The position numbers and the translations under genes were made by a program. DNA of 64,000 nt, from the NCBI GenBank assembly GCA_963762075.1, contig CAVXJC010000005.1, forward strand, positions 62,001 to 126,000, given 5' to 3'. The notes under the pieces are model-generated. The model saw only the letters and a program-made list of their open reading frames with translations. It searched no databases and was not told where the DNA came from. Source of the DNA: JAOUEA01 sp963762075 (lineage in GTDB: Bacteria > Actinomycetota > UBA4738 > HRBIN12). This document shows positions 51,597 through 59,409 of the stretch, piece after piece; positions within the stretch are counted from its first letter, which is position 1; each line of letters begins with the position of its first letter.

Positions 51597-52204
51597 GTAC
51601 GGGTCATGATAACCAGAGGTCCCGACCGTGCAAGTCCCGTGGAGCCGAAAAGCTCCGCGTCGACGCCTTCGGGCACGTCGGTCGTCGTGTCGAAGGAGGC
51701 GCCGGCCCAATAGATCAACCGCCCCTTGGTGAGCAATCGCCCGGCTGCCTGCCAGGTCTTCCCCGGCGACGCGAAGGCCCGGGCAGTACAGACTTCGACC
51801 GACTCTCGGAAAGTTTCGAGCCTGCGAGGGTGGACTGTCACGTCATCGAGTTCGAGAGCGGTGATCACGTCGTTCAGGAAGGCGGCCCTATTGCGCCGGA
51901 CCTCGACGAGCACGTATCGGAGGTCCGGGCGGGCGATGCACAGCGCGACCCCGGGCAGGCCGGCTCCCGATCCGAGATCGCAGACGGATCCCGATGGGGG
52001 AAGCAGCGGCACAGCGCGGAGGCTGTCGAGTAGGTGACGCTCGCGGATCCGTGGGACATCCGATGCCGCGATCATGCCCATTGGAACGGCACGGGTGCGC
52101 AGCATCCGCTCGAAGAGGGTGAGTCGCTCAGCCGCGGTGGCATCGAGCTCCAACCCAAGCGGATGGGCGCCCTTTTCCCAACCCTCATGTTTCACGTGAA
52201 ACAT
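51593..52204 (-). CDS. rsmG: 16S rRNA (guanine527-N7)-methyltransferase
   Basis: 203 aa. N-terminal MFHVKH is written by the parS site itself. SAM-binding VCDLGSGAGLPGVALCIARPDL, then LRYVLVEVRRNRAAFLNDV and VCTARAFASPGKTWQAAGRLL match RsmG (GidB). Methylates G527 of 16S rRNA; loss gives low-level streptomycin resistance in other bacteria. ATG 52204. It overlaps parA by 4 bp, so partition and this enzyme share a transcript. Confidence 0.94.
   Translation of the reverse strand: MFHVKHEGWEKGAHPLGLELDATAAERLTLFERMLRTRAVPMGMIAASDVPRIRERHLLDSLRAVPLLPPSGSVCDLGSGAGLPGVALCIARPDLRYVLVEVRRNRAAFLNDVITALELDDVTVHPRRLETFRESVEVCTARAFASPGKTWQAAGRLLTKGRLIYWAGASFDTTTDVPEGVDAELFGSTGLARSGPLVIMTRT
52188..52203. 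promoter_or_regulatory. parS: parS centromere site
   Basis: TGTTTCACGTGAAACA is the exact 16-bp palindromic parS consensus. It overlaps the rsmG start codon and lies about 2.1 kb from the parB start. I saw no second exact copy in the window. Confidence 0.97.
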
Positions 52205-52273
52205 GGCCCCGGTGGAACAGGGGCGCCAGCGGGAACGACCGCAACGCTAGGGGTCTTGTTCGGACCAGCGTGG

Positions 52274-52771
52274 TCAGGAGCGACGGATGACCACATAGCG
52301 GTCGGGATCGAGTCCCCGCGACTCGGTCTCGATGCCCTCGATGCTCGAGACGGCATCGTGAACCAGCTTCCGTTCGTAGGAATTCATCGGCTCGAGCTCT
52401 TCCTCGTCGCCGGCTTGGAGTACCCGCTCGGCGACCTCCTTGGCATGCTCTGCGAGGCGCGCTTCGCGGCGCTTCTTGTAGTCGTCTACGTCGACGATCA
52501 CCCGTACACGCTGGCCGAGACGTCGCCCCACCACCATGCGCGTGAGCTCCTGGATCGCTTCGAGCGTCTGCCCGTTGTGCCCGATCAACACGGACATGTC
52601 CTCGTCGGGGCCGTCGACGATGTCGACGTACATGTGTCGGCTTTGCGGTGCCGGCTCAGCGATCGCGTCGATGTCCATCCGCGAAAGCAGCTCCTCGAGG
52701 AAGTCCGCAGCAGCATCGGCTTGCTCCTCGAGCTGGTCCTGGCTCGGTTCGTCGAAGCGCTCAGGTGACAT
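52274..52771 (-). CDS. jag: Jag/KhpB-like KH-R3H RNA-binding protein
   Basis: 165 aa. An acidic N-terminal part without the Jag_N domain is followed by a KH type II domain (MYVDIVDGPDEDMSVLIGHNGQTLEAIQELTRMVV) and an R3H domain (RLAEHAKEVAERVLQAG ... EPMNSYERKLVHDAVSSIEGIETESRG). Binds RNA and in other bacteria influences cell division and envelope growth. ATG 52771 overlaps the end of yidC by 11 bp. Standard place between yidC and rsmG. Confidence 0.93.
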   Translation of the reverse strand: MSPERFDEPSQDQLEEQADAAADFLEELLSRMDIDAIAEPAPQSRHMYVDIVDGPDEDMSVLIGHNGQTLEAIQELTRMVVGRRLGQRVRVIVDVDDYKKRREARLAEHAKEVAERVLQAGDEEELEPMNSYERKLVHDAVSSIEGIETESRGLDPDRYVVIRRS

Positions 52772-53936
52772 CCTTGCCCCCTGACCCTGGGCGCTTGGGC
52801 TTTCGCTGTTGGCCCCCCTTGCTCTGTGGAGAGGGTTTCGCAGACGGCTTCTGGGGTGACGCTGCTCCTCGCGGCCGCCCGCGGCTCTTCCGCTCCTCCT
52901 CGGCACGCTCCATCATCGAGGCCATGAAGCCCTTCTTCTGAGGTTTGCCGGCCTGGGCTGCGATCTTGGCTTTCTGCTCCGCCATACGCTTGTCGATGGC
53001 GTCGGGGCCGATATGGCCTGCGCGAAGCAGCAACGTTTGCTGACCGATCATGAACAGGTTCGACACGGTCCAGTACAGGACCAATCCCGATGGAAAGGTG
53101 AACCCGATGAATCCGAAGAACAACGGCATGATTCGCAGGATCATCTGCTGCTGGGACGACGCCGCTCCCTGTGGACTGGCCCGCTGGGTCTGCAGGGTTT
53201 GGAAGAACGCTGTTCCTATCATCAAGCCCAGCAGCAACACGTAGCCGATCTTCGACGTGAGGCCATCGGTTCCACAAGGTAGGATCGGACGGGACTCGAA
53301 CGAGTCGATCGCCTCGCCGGAATCATCCCGCAGGGGGACGCCCTCCGCCACCACCACCTTGTTGGTGTCACGGATCGTGCTCTTGTCGACGTTGCCCGCT
53401 TGGTCAGCGGAGCACTGCAGGTTCAGGCCGATGAAGTTTGTTCCCTCGTGAGTGACGACCGCCGCGAAGAGCTCACTGTCGGTCGGAAGGTGGTTGTCCT
53501 TGATGTGATAGGCGACGACCTGGGCTTCGGCTTCGACGACCACCCCTTGAGCATCGACGGGCAGGTAGGTCGGGGGCCTGATGACGGCATACATGGCGAT
53601 CAGCAACGGGAACTGCGCGAGCACCGGCAGGCAGCCTCCCAGCGGATTGACCCCGGCCTCCTTATAGAGGCGCATCGTTTCCTCTTGCGCCTTAGGCTTG
53701 TTGTTCTTGTACTTCTTCTGGATCTCCTTGATCTTCGGCTGCAACGCTTGCATCGACTGCATCGACTTGATCTGCTTCACGCCCAACGGGAACAGCAGAA
53801 ACCGAAGCAGGAGCGTCAGGAGGATGATGGAGACCCCATAGTCGGAGGTGGCGTCATACAGCCAGGCAAGGACCCAGCCGATGGTGTCGAGCAGACCCTG
53901 GAAGATCGGTGAGATGACGGGGATCTCTGCCAGCAT
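52761..53936 (-). CDS. yidC: Membrane protein insertase YidC/OxaI
   Basis: 391 aa from ATG 53936, two bases after the yidD stop. TM2-type region YGVSIILLTLLLRFLLFPLGVKQIKSMQSMQALQPKIKEIQKKY, PLGGCLPVLAQFPLLIAMYAVI and FTFPSGLVLYWTVSNLFMIGQQ are the conserved OxaI core. An extracytoplasmic insert of about 100 residues lies between them. The C-terminus is long and basic (KKGFMASMMERAEEERKSRGRP, then KPSAKPSPQSKGG), as in actinobacterial YidC. Inserts membrane proteins alone or with SecYEG. Confidence 0.96.
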   Translation of the reverse strand: MLAEIPVISPIFQGLLDTIGWVLAWLYDATSDYGVSIILLTLLLRFLLFPLGVKQIKSMQSMQALQPKIKEIQKKYKNNKPKAQEETMRLYKEAGVNPLGGCLPVLAQFPLLIAMYAVIRPPTYLPVDAQGVVVEAEAQVVAYHIKDNHLPTDSELFAAVVTHEGTNFIGLNLQCSADQAGNVDKSTIRDTNKVVVAEGVPLRDDSGEAIDSFESRPILPCGTDGLTSKIGYVLLLGLMIGTAFFQTLQTQRASPQGAASSQQQMILRIMPLFFGFIGFTFPSGLVLYWTVSNLFMIGQQTLLLRAGHIGPDAIDKRMAEQKAKIAAQAGKPQKKGFMASMMERAEEERKSRGRPRGAASPQKPSAKPSPQSKGGQQRKPKRPGSGGKDVT

Positions 53937-53937
53937 C

Positions 53938-54249
53938 CTACGTGTGCGCCTCTCGCCGACTATGTAGGATGGCATCATACGGAACAGGGGACGCTGTTCT
54001 CGATGGCACCAGGTCGATGCCGCCTCTTCCGTATGGATTGCAGCGGGCGACACGCCACACCGTCAGGGATACGCCCTTCACCGCTCCGAGCTCACGGATG
54101 GCCTGCTCCGCGTAGTGCGAGCACGACGGATAGAAGCGGCACTGTCCCCCGAGCCATCCCGAGAGCACCGTTCGGTAGAGACTGATGGACACGAGCAGCA
54201 ACGAACGCGCCGGCGCGCCGAGGTGCCACGCGATCTCGCGCGCGCTCAT
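53938..54249 (-). CDS. yidD: Membrane protein insertion efficiency factor YidD
   Basis: 103 aa. LLVSISLYRTVLSGWLGGQCRFYPSCSHYAEQAIRELGAVKG with its Cys pair is the family core, followed by RVARCNPYGRGGIDLVP. A short amphipathic membrane-associated protein that helps YidC. ATG 54249 overlaps the rnpA stop as ATGA. Confidence 0.96.
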   Translation of the reverse strand: MSAREIAWHLGAPARSLLLVSISLYRTVLSGWLGGQCRFYPSCSHYAEQAIRELGAVKGVSLTVWRVARCNPYGRGGIDLVPSRTASPVPYDAILHSRREAHT

Positions 54250-54551
54250 GCTCGCTCGTTCCCGCGAGGAAGCAGCTCGGTCATCTCGCTCACCAGATCC
54301 TGCGTCGTGGCGCCCCGGATCGCCTCGCGGGCCACCAGGACGGCGTCGAAATCACTTGTGACCTGCGGTGACACCTGTCGCCAGGCCTCGCGCAGGATGC
54401 GCTTGGCCCGGTTGCGATCGACGGCCCCGCCTACGCGTCGTGCGGCAACGACCGCCCACAGGCCGGAGCCGCTCGCAAGGAACAGTACCACCCGACTTCC
54501 GTGGCGAGGTCGCGCCTGATCGAAGACCCGGCGCACGTCTCGAGAACGCAC
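54246..54551 (-). CDS. rnpA: Ribonuclease P protein component
   Basis: 101 aa from GTG 54551. The RNR motif is VDRNRAKRILREAWRQ; SRDVRRVFDQARPRHGSRVVLF is the N-terminal part. Binds the RNase P RNA for tRNA 5' maturation. The start is close behind rpmH; the in-frame CTG that overlaps the rpmH stop could be an alternative. It is somewhat short at the N-terminus, as in other actinobacteria. Confidence 0.93.
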   Translation of the reverse strand: MRSRDVRRVFDQARPRHGSRVVLFLASGSGLWAVVAARRVGGAVDRNRAKRILREAWRQVSPQVTSDFDAVLVAREAIRGATTQDLVSEMTELLPRGNERA

Positions 54552-54562
54552 GAGACCCCCGT

Positions 54563-54706
54563 TCAGGCGCTGAGACGGGCGCGGCCCTTGCGGCGTCGCG
54601 CGGCGATGATCGATCGCCCTGCGCGGGTGCGCATGCGCAGACGGAAGCCGTGGCGGCGTGCCCTGCGGCGAACGTTCGGCTGGTAGGTACGCTTGCCTTT
54701 GGCCAT
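54563..54706 (-). CDS. rpmH: Ribosomal protein L34 (bL34)
   Basis: 47 aa, MAKGKRTYQPNVRRRARRHG ... IIAARRRKGRARLSA, the full family sequence with the start extended by three residues as in some actinobacteria. Highly basic. First gene of the minus-strand block rpmH-rnpA-yidD-yidC-jag-rsmG-parA-parB. Confidence 0.98.
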   Translation of the reverse strand: MAKGKRTYQPNVRRRARRHGFRLRMRTRAGRSIIAARRRKGRARLSA

Positions 54707-54764
54707 CGGAACGTCGGTCCTTCGTGCTCAGGGATACGAGGTGGCGCTGCTCGAGCGCGCGACG

Positions 54765-54770
54765 AGTATA
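54765..54770 (-). promoter_or_regulatory. Candidate -10 box of the rpmH operon
   Basis: TATACT on the minus strand, the best -10 match in the rpmH-dnaA gap and about 58 nt before the rpmH ATG. No good -35 box is seen 17 bp upstream, so the match is tentative. Confidence 0.45.
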
Positions 54771-54804
54771 CGGGCCTACATCGGCATCGTCGCAGCGCAA
54801 CGGC

Positions 54805-54828
54805 CTTGACAGGAGAAAGAGTGTCAAG
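54805..54828. promoter_or_regulatory. CTTGACA / TGTCAAG dyad between rpmH and dnaA
   Basis: Perfect 7-bp arms with a 10-bp gap; each arm contains a TTGACA on one strand, so it could serve as a regulator site or paired -35 elements for the divergent rpmH and dnaA transcripts. No well-placed -10 box follows at 17 bp on either strand. Confidence 0.4.
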
Positions 54829-54938
54829 ACCCCCGCCGTATCGGGCGCCGCGCGAGAACGGTGTGCTAACGTGCCGCCGCCTTCCCCCCGACGATCCGGG
54901 CCTTCATCGGCGCGGCGTCACGACGAACGTTTCCGTGT

Positions 54939-54956
54939 TTTCCACCGGTGTGGAAA
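54939..54956. promoter_or_regulatory. TTTCCAC / GTGGAAA palindrome before dnaA, DnaA-box-like
   Basis: Perfect 7-bp arms around CGGT, 18 bp before the dnaA start codon. Each arm resembles part of the DnaA box TTATCCACA, and a TGTGGATT lies next to it. Autoregulation by DnaA at this place would be usual. Confidence 0.45.
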
Positions 54957-54973
54957 GGTGCTGTGGATTCGAG

Positions 54974-56449
54974 ATGGCGGTAGCGTCCCCTGAGCACGCA
55001 GCCCGCGACACGTGGGCCCATGTGTTGGATCGTGCTCGTGACGAACTGCCCGAGACCACCGTGGTGATGTGGTTCTCCGAAGTGAGGCCGTTGCGCGTCG
55101 ACGAGCACTCGATCGCGCTCGCCGTGCCGAGCCCGCTCGTACGTGAACGACTGCAGCACAACCATCTCTCTCTGATCGAGCACGCAGCTCACGAAGCCGC
55201 CGGCCGTCCGCTGAAGATCGAACTATCGATCGACGAAGGGATGCGAGAACACGTAGCCACGGATTCCACCGACGGAAGCCTCGATGAGCCCGCCGGACGT
55301 GGATCCCCCGCTGCGTACGCAGCGATCGGTGCGCCCGCCCAGTCATCCGATGTGGCGGCCGCGCGGTCACCTGCGTCCCCTTCCGCAGCCCAGCCACACC
55401 TCGGGGCGCCAGGGTTGCCGTTCCCGAGCTACACGTTCGACGCGTTCGTCCCGGGGCCGAGCAACAGATTCGCGCATGCCGCTGCGATGGCGGTGGCGGA
55501 GGCTCCGCCATCCACCGCCTACAACCCACTCTTCATCTACGGGGGAGTGGGGCTCGGCAAGACGCACCTGTTGATCGCGGTCGGCCACCACATGTATCGC
55601 TTGGCGCCGGCGTTACGGGTGAAGTACGTCACCTCAGAGCAGTTCGTGACCGAGTTCATCAAGGCGGTGCGAGAGCGGCAGGGCGGCGACGCCTTCCGCC
55701 AGCGGTACCGTGAGGTCGATGTGCTGTTGGTCGACGACATCCAGTTCCTCGCCAAGCGTGAGGAGACCCAGACCGAGTTCTTCCATACGTTCAACCACCT
55801 CCACGCCGCGGGCAAGCAGATCGTGATCGCGTCGGATCGTCCGCCCCATGAGCTCTCGGGCCTCGAGGAGCGCCTGGTCAATCGCTTCCGGTGGGGACTT
55901 TGCGTCGATGTGCAGCCCCCGGACCTCGAGACCCGGATCGCGATCCTGCAGCTCAAGGCCGAGCGCGAGCAGATCACCGTGCCGGCCGACGTGATCGAGT
56001 TCGTCGCGTCCAAGTTCGATCAATCGGTTCGTGAGCTCGAGGGGGCCCTCGTGCGTGTCGTCGCGTGGAGCGAGCTCACCGGTCAGCCCATCGACACCGC
56101 CCTCGGAGAACGTGCCCTCGAAGACCTGATCCCCCAGACGCAGAACGAGATCCCACCCCCCTTGATCCTCGACGAGACGGCCAAGTACTTCTCGCTCTCG
56201 CCGGCCGACCTCATGTCGAAGTCTAGGTCGCGGCCGCTCACGCAGGCGCGCCACATCGCGATGTACCTCACGCGGGAGTGCACCGGGCTGTCACTGCTGA
56301 AGATCGGCGAGATCTTCGGCGGGCGCGACCACACGACCGTGCTCCACGGCATCCGCAAGGTCGAGGACGAGATGCGGGCGCGCGACGCGACCTTCCGTCA
56401 GGTGCAAGACCTCACCCGCATCATCAGAGGCAGGGTTCGCGCCGCATGA
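54974..56449 (+). CDS. dnaA: Chromosomal replication initiator DnaA
   Basis: 491 aa. Domain I WAHVLDRARDELPETTVVMWFSEVRPL; a short linker domain II rich in Ala/Ser/Pro; AAA+ domain III with YGGVGLGKTHLLIAVGHH (Walker A) and DVLLVDDIQFLAKREETQ (Walker B); domain IV with the DnaA signature GRDHTTVLHGIRKVEDEM for DNA-box binding. ATG 54974 is chosen as the start that gives the normal domain I. Starts the plus-strand replication operon. Confidence 0.98.
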   Translation: MAVASPEHAARDTWAHVLDRARDELPETTVVMWFSEVRPLRVDEHSIALAVPSPLVRERLQHNHLSLIEHAAHEAAGRPLKIELSIDEGMREHVATDSTDGSLDEPAGRGSPAAYAAIGAPAQSSDVAAARSPASPSAAQPHLGAPGLPFPSYTFDAFVPGPSNRFAHAAAMAVAEAPPSTAYNPLFIYGGVGLGKTHLLIAVGHHMYRLAPALRVKYVTSEQFVTEFIKAVRERQGGDAFRQRYREVDVLLVDDIQFLAKREETQTEFFHTFNHLHAAGKQIVIASDRPPHELSGLEERLVNRFRWGLCVDVQPPDLETRIAILQLKAEREQITVPADVIEFVASKFDQSVRELEGALVRVVAWSELTGQPIDTALGERALEDLIPQTQNEIPPPLILDETAKYFSLSPADLMSKSRSRPLTQARHIAMYLTRECTGLSLLKIGEIFGGRDHTTVLHGIRKVEDEMRARDATFRQVQDLTRIIRGRVRAA

Positions 56450-56681
56450 CGCTCAGCCCAGCCACGCGGTATACCGGCCGGTGGAAAACTACGTCGGTCA
56501 CGGTGCAGACCGCGGCGACCCCACGGCAGCTGTGCCGGAGCGACACCTTTTCCCCACGCGTTTCCCACATGTCCCAGCGCACCGCTACGCTGCGACAACG
56601 CTCTATGTATCCAGGTTTCCACAGTGCCTACTACCGTAGCTCTTCTTCTTCTCAGATCAGTAGATGCAGGGGGTGGACCGA
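56450..56681. other. oriC: Candidate origin of replication (oriC), dnaA-dnaN gap
   Basis: The 232-bp gap carries several imperfect DnaA boxes: GTGGAAAAC near 56481, TTTTCCCCA near 56548, TTTCCCACA near 56560 and GTTTCCACA near 56613, each with two mismatches to TTATCCACA. An AT-richer stretch near 56625-56660 could be the unwinding element. The gap is shorter than in most actinobacteria, so part of the origin may lie before dnaA. Confidence 0.5.
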
Positions 56682-57782
56682 ATGAAGTTCCGGTGTGACC
56701 GAGATGCGCTGTCAGAGGCGCTGCAGACGGTGCAGCGCGGCGTGTCATCGAGACCAGGCATCCCTGCGCTCACGGGTGTGCTGATCGAGGCGAGCGAGGG
56801 ACGGCTCACGCTCACCACGACCGACCTCGAAGTGAGCGCGCGCTTCGCGACCGATGCACAGGTGAACGAGGCGGGCATCGCCCTGGTCCCGGCTCGGCTG
56901 CTCGGCGACACGGTCAAGTCGTTGTCCGACGCGCCCGTCGACGTTGAGACCGATCAGTCGCAGGCCCACATCCGTTGCGCCGCTTATGAGGGCACGTTGA
57001 GGCTGCTGCCGGCCGAGGACTTTCCCGGTCTGCAGGATCCGAGTGGAACCAAGATCACCGCCGACGCGGGTGCCTTCTCCGAGGCGGTGCATCAGGTCGC
57101 GCGCGGGGCCTCACGTGACGAGGCTCGCCCGGTGCTGACCGGCGTGCTGATCGAGGTCAGCCGTGAAGGTGTCGTGATGGTGGCGACCGATTCCTACCGG
57201 TTGGCCGTTCGTGAACTCGTGGCCACAGCCGATGGTGAGGGAAAGGCGATCGTGCCTGAGCGGGCACTCAGCGAGGCGGGGCGCGCAGCGTCGGCCGATG
57301 AGAAGGCTTCGCTCGAAGTGTTCCTCGATGAGTCGCAGGTGACGTTTCGCATCGGTGAACTCACGCTCACGTCGCGACTGATCGAGGGAGAGTTCCCGAA
57401 CTATCGTCAGCTGCTTCCCGACCAGCACGAGAGCCGCCTGACCATCTCCCGCCAGCAGCTGCTCGACGCCGTCAGCCGCGTGGGGTTGCTCGCCCGCGAC
57501 ACGACGCCGGTGCGCATGGAGCTGAACGCGCTCGGCGTGAAGCTCTCGTCGTCGAGCCCCGATCTCGGCCAGGCGGTCGAGACGGTCGAGGCACGCTACG
57601 AAGGCGACGATCTCACGGTTGCGTTCAACCCGCAGTATCTGGCCGACGGGCTGCGGGCCGCCAACGGCGAGACCATCAGGCTCGACGTGCGCGATGGCTT
57701 GAAGCCGGGAGTGGTTCGTGGCGACGGCGACGAGTTCACCTACCTCGTGATGCCCGTTCGCCTACCGGCCGCGGTCTCCTGA
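56682..57782 (+). CDS. dnaN: DNA polymerase III beta clamp
   Basis: 366 aa from ATG 56682 (MKFRCDRDALSEAL), preceded by a GGGGGTGG stretch. Three clamp domains are evident: GVLIEASEGRLTLTTTDLEV, VLTGVLIEVSREGVVMVATDSYRLAVRE and the end RGDGDEFTYLVMPVRL. Ring-shaped processivity factor of the replicase. Confidence 0.97.
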   Translation: MKFRCDRDALSEALQTVQRGVSSRPGIPALTGVLIEASEGRLTLTTTDLEVSARFATDAQVNEAGIALVPARLLGDTVKSLSDAPVDVETDQSQAHIRCAAYEGTLRLLPAEDFPGLQDPSGTKITADAGAFSEAVHQVARGASRDEARPVLTGVLIEVSREGVVMVATDSYRLAVRELVATADGEGKAIVPERALSEAGRAASADEKASLEVFLDESQVTFRIGELTLTSRLIEGEFPNYRQLLPDQHESRLTISRQQLLDAVSRVGLLARDTTPVRMELNALGVKLSSSSPDLGQAVETVEARYEGDDLTVAFNPQYLADGLRAANGETIRLDVRDGLKPGVVRGDGDEFTYLVMPVRLPAAVS

Positions 57783-57810
57783 CCGCTGCAGCCTGGCAGT
57801 CCGCTCCGCG

Positions 57811-58908
57811 ATGCGCCTCGCGTGGGTCGAGCTGCGGCAGTTCCGTAACCACGAGCACACGCGGCTGGAAGGCCTCGTCGACGGACTCACGGTGGTCGTC
57901 GGTGCCAACGGAGAGGGCAAGACGAATTTGCTCGAGGGCATGTACGTGCTCTACGCGGCAGGATCGCCCCGGGCATCCGCGAGCTCGGCGCTCGTCCGAC
58001 AGGGCCATGACGCCGCGTACGTGCGTGGGGAGTTCGAGACCCAGGGCGGGAAGGTGCTCGTCGAGGTCGAGATCCCGGGCAAGGGCGCGAGCCGCGTCAA
58101 GGTCAATCGCTCCGCGGTGCGCCGCAAACGTGACCTCCGGCGCCAGGTGCGAGCCGTACTGTTCGGGCCGTTCGACCTGCCCGTCGTGATCGGCGACCCG
58201 TCGAGGCGACGCGCGTTCCTCGACGAGGCTGTCACCGCGCTCTGGCCGTTGAAGGAGGGCTTGTCCACCGCATACGATCGCGCGCTCAGGCAGCGGAACC
58301 GCCTGTTGAAGGAGTGGGATAGGACGGGCACTCCACCGGGTCTCGAGGCATGGAACGAAGAGCTGGTCATCGCGGGCAGCGCAGTCGTCGCAACGCGGCA
58401 CGAGGCCGTCGAGAGGCTGGCGCCGCATGCAGCCGAAGAGTTCGCCCATCTCGCGGGGTACGAGTTGCGGGTGGGCTACCGGCCGAACATCTGGCACGCG
58501 GAAGATCTCGAGGAGGCGTTCCGCTCGCGCCTCGACGAGCGTCGGGGTGACGAGCTCGCCAGGCGCACATCGCTCGTCGGGCCGCACCGCGACGATCTCG
58601 ATCTCGAGGTGCGCGAGCTCGGCGCTCGCTCGGCCGGCTCTCACGGCGAGACATGGGCGACCGCGCTCTGTCTGCGCGTGGCGCTCGCGTCGGCGGTTGC
58701 CGAAGAGCTCGGCGAACCTCCCGTGCTCCTCGTCGACGACCCGTTCAGCGCCCTCGATCCCGCTCGCCGTGATCGGTTCCTCGAGCGCCTTGCCGGCCGG
58801 GCGGGGCAGGTGTTCGTGTCGGTGGCCGACGAAGCCGACGTTCCGGCGCTCGCGTCGGCTGTGTGGAACGTGCACGCCGGCGCCGTAGCCCCGAGGGAGG
58901 CTCTCTGA
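57811..58908 (+). CDS. recF: DNA replication and repair protein RecF
   Basis: 365 aa SMC-like ATPase. Walker A VVVGANGEGKTNLLEGMYVL, the RecF stretch DPSRRRAFLDEAV, signature TSLVGPHRDDLDL and GETWATALCLRVALA, Walker B PVLLVDDPFSALDPARRDRFLE. Acts in recombination repair at gaps. ATG 57811 lies 28 bp after dnaN. Confidence 0.96.
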   Translation: MRLAWVELRQFRNHEHTRLEGLVDGLTVVVGANGEGKTNLLEGMYVLYAAGSPRASASSALVRQGHDAAYVRGEFETQGGKVLVEVEIPGKGASRVKVNRSAVRRKRDLRRQVRAVLFGPFDLPVVIGDPSRRRAFLDEAVTALWPLKEGLSTAYDRALRQRNRLLKEWDRTGTPPGLEAWNEELVIAGSAVVATRHEAVERLAPHAAEEFAHLAGYELRVGYRPNIWHAEDLEEAFRSRLDERRGDELARRTSLVGPHRDDLDLEVRELGARSAGSHGETWATALCLRVALASAVAEELGEPPVLLVDDPFSALDPARRDRFLERLAGRAGQVFVSVADEADVPALASAVWNVHAGAVAPREAL

Positions 58909-59249
58909 TGCCCGACGCGAAGGGGTTCGGAGGGCGCACGCGCCCACGGTCCGACGATCTCGCCTCGCTCGGGGAGATCGTCGACGGGCTCATGCGCGAG
59001 CAGGTGTTCAGCCGTGGCATGCCTGTGGCTCAGCTCGCGTCGAGATGGCCCGAGATCGTGGGTGGACGGCTGGCCGCCGAGACCGCCCCCGCGGCTCTCG
59101 ACGATGGCATCTTGACCGTCGAGGTCTCGACCGGGCCGTGGGGGGCACAGGCCACGTTCCTTCACGAGGAGATCAAGCGCAAGGCCGACGAGGCCCTGGG
59201 GGGAGGGCGGGTCGAGCACGTACGGATCGTCGTGCGAAATCCCAGGTAG
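58908..59249 (+). CDS. DUF721 (DciA-like) protein
   Basis: 113 aa. LGEIVDGLMREQVFSRGMPVAQLASRWPEIVGGRLAAETAPAALDDGILTVEVSTGPWGAQATFLHEEI is the DUF721 core, related to DciA, the loader of the replicative helicase in bacteria without DnaC/DnaI. ATG 58908 shares one base with the recF stop. Standard place between recF and gyrB, as in mycobacteria (Rv0004). Confidence 0.92.
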   Translation: MPDAKGFGGRTRPRSDDLASLGEIVDGLMREQVFSRGMPVAQLASRWPEIVGGRLAAETAPAALDDGILTVEVSTGPWGAQATFLHEEIKRKADEALGGGRVEHVRIVVRNPR

Positions 59250-59409
59250 ATGGCGGTTTTTGAGACACAGAACAAGGTCGAGGGTCGGCCTGCTGCGGTA
59301 AGATGATGGTCGTTCGTGCGACCTTCCCTCGCGCGCTCCCCGTACGCCGCCCGAGTTCTGCGTGGGCGCGTTCCTGAGAGGTCTGAACGCAGCATCGATC
59401 GGAGGTCCG

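Noticed and set aside
58261..58269. TTGTCCACC inside recF as a DnaA box
   Set aside because: One mismatch to the actinobacterial box, but it is isolated inside a coding region, so chance is likely.
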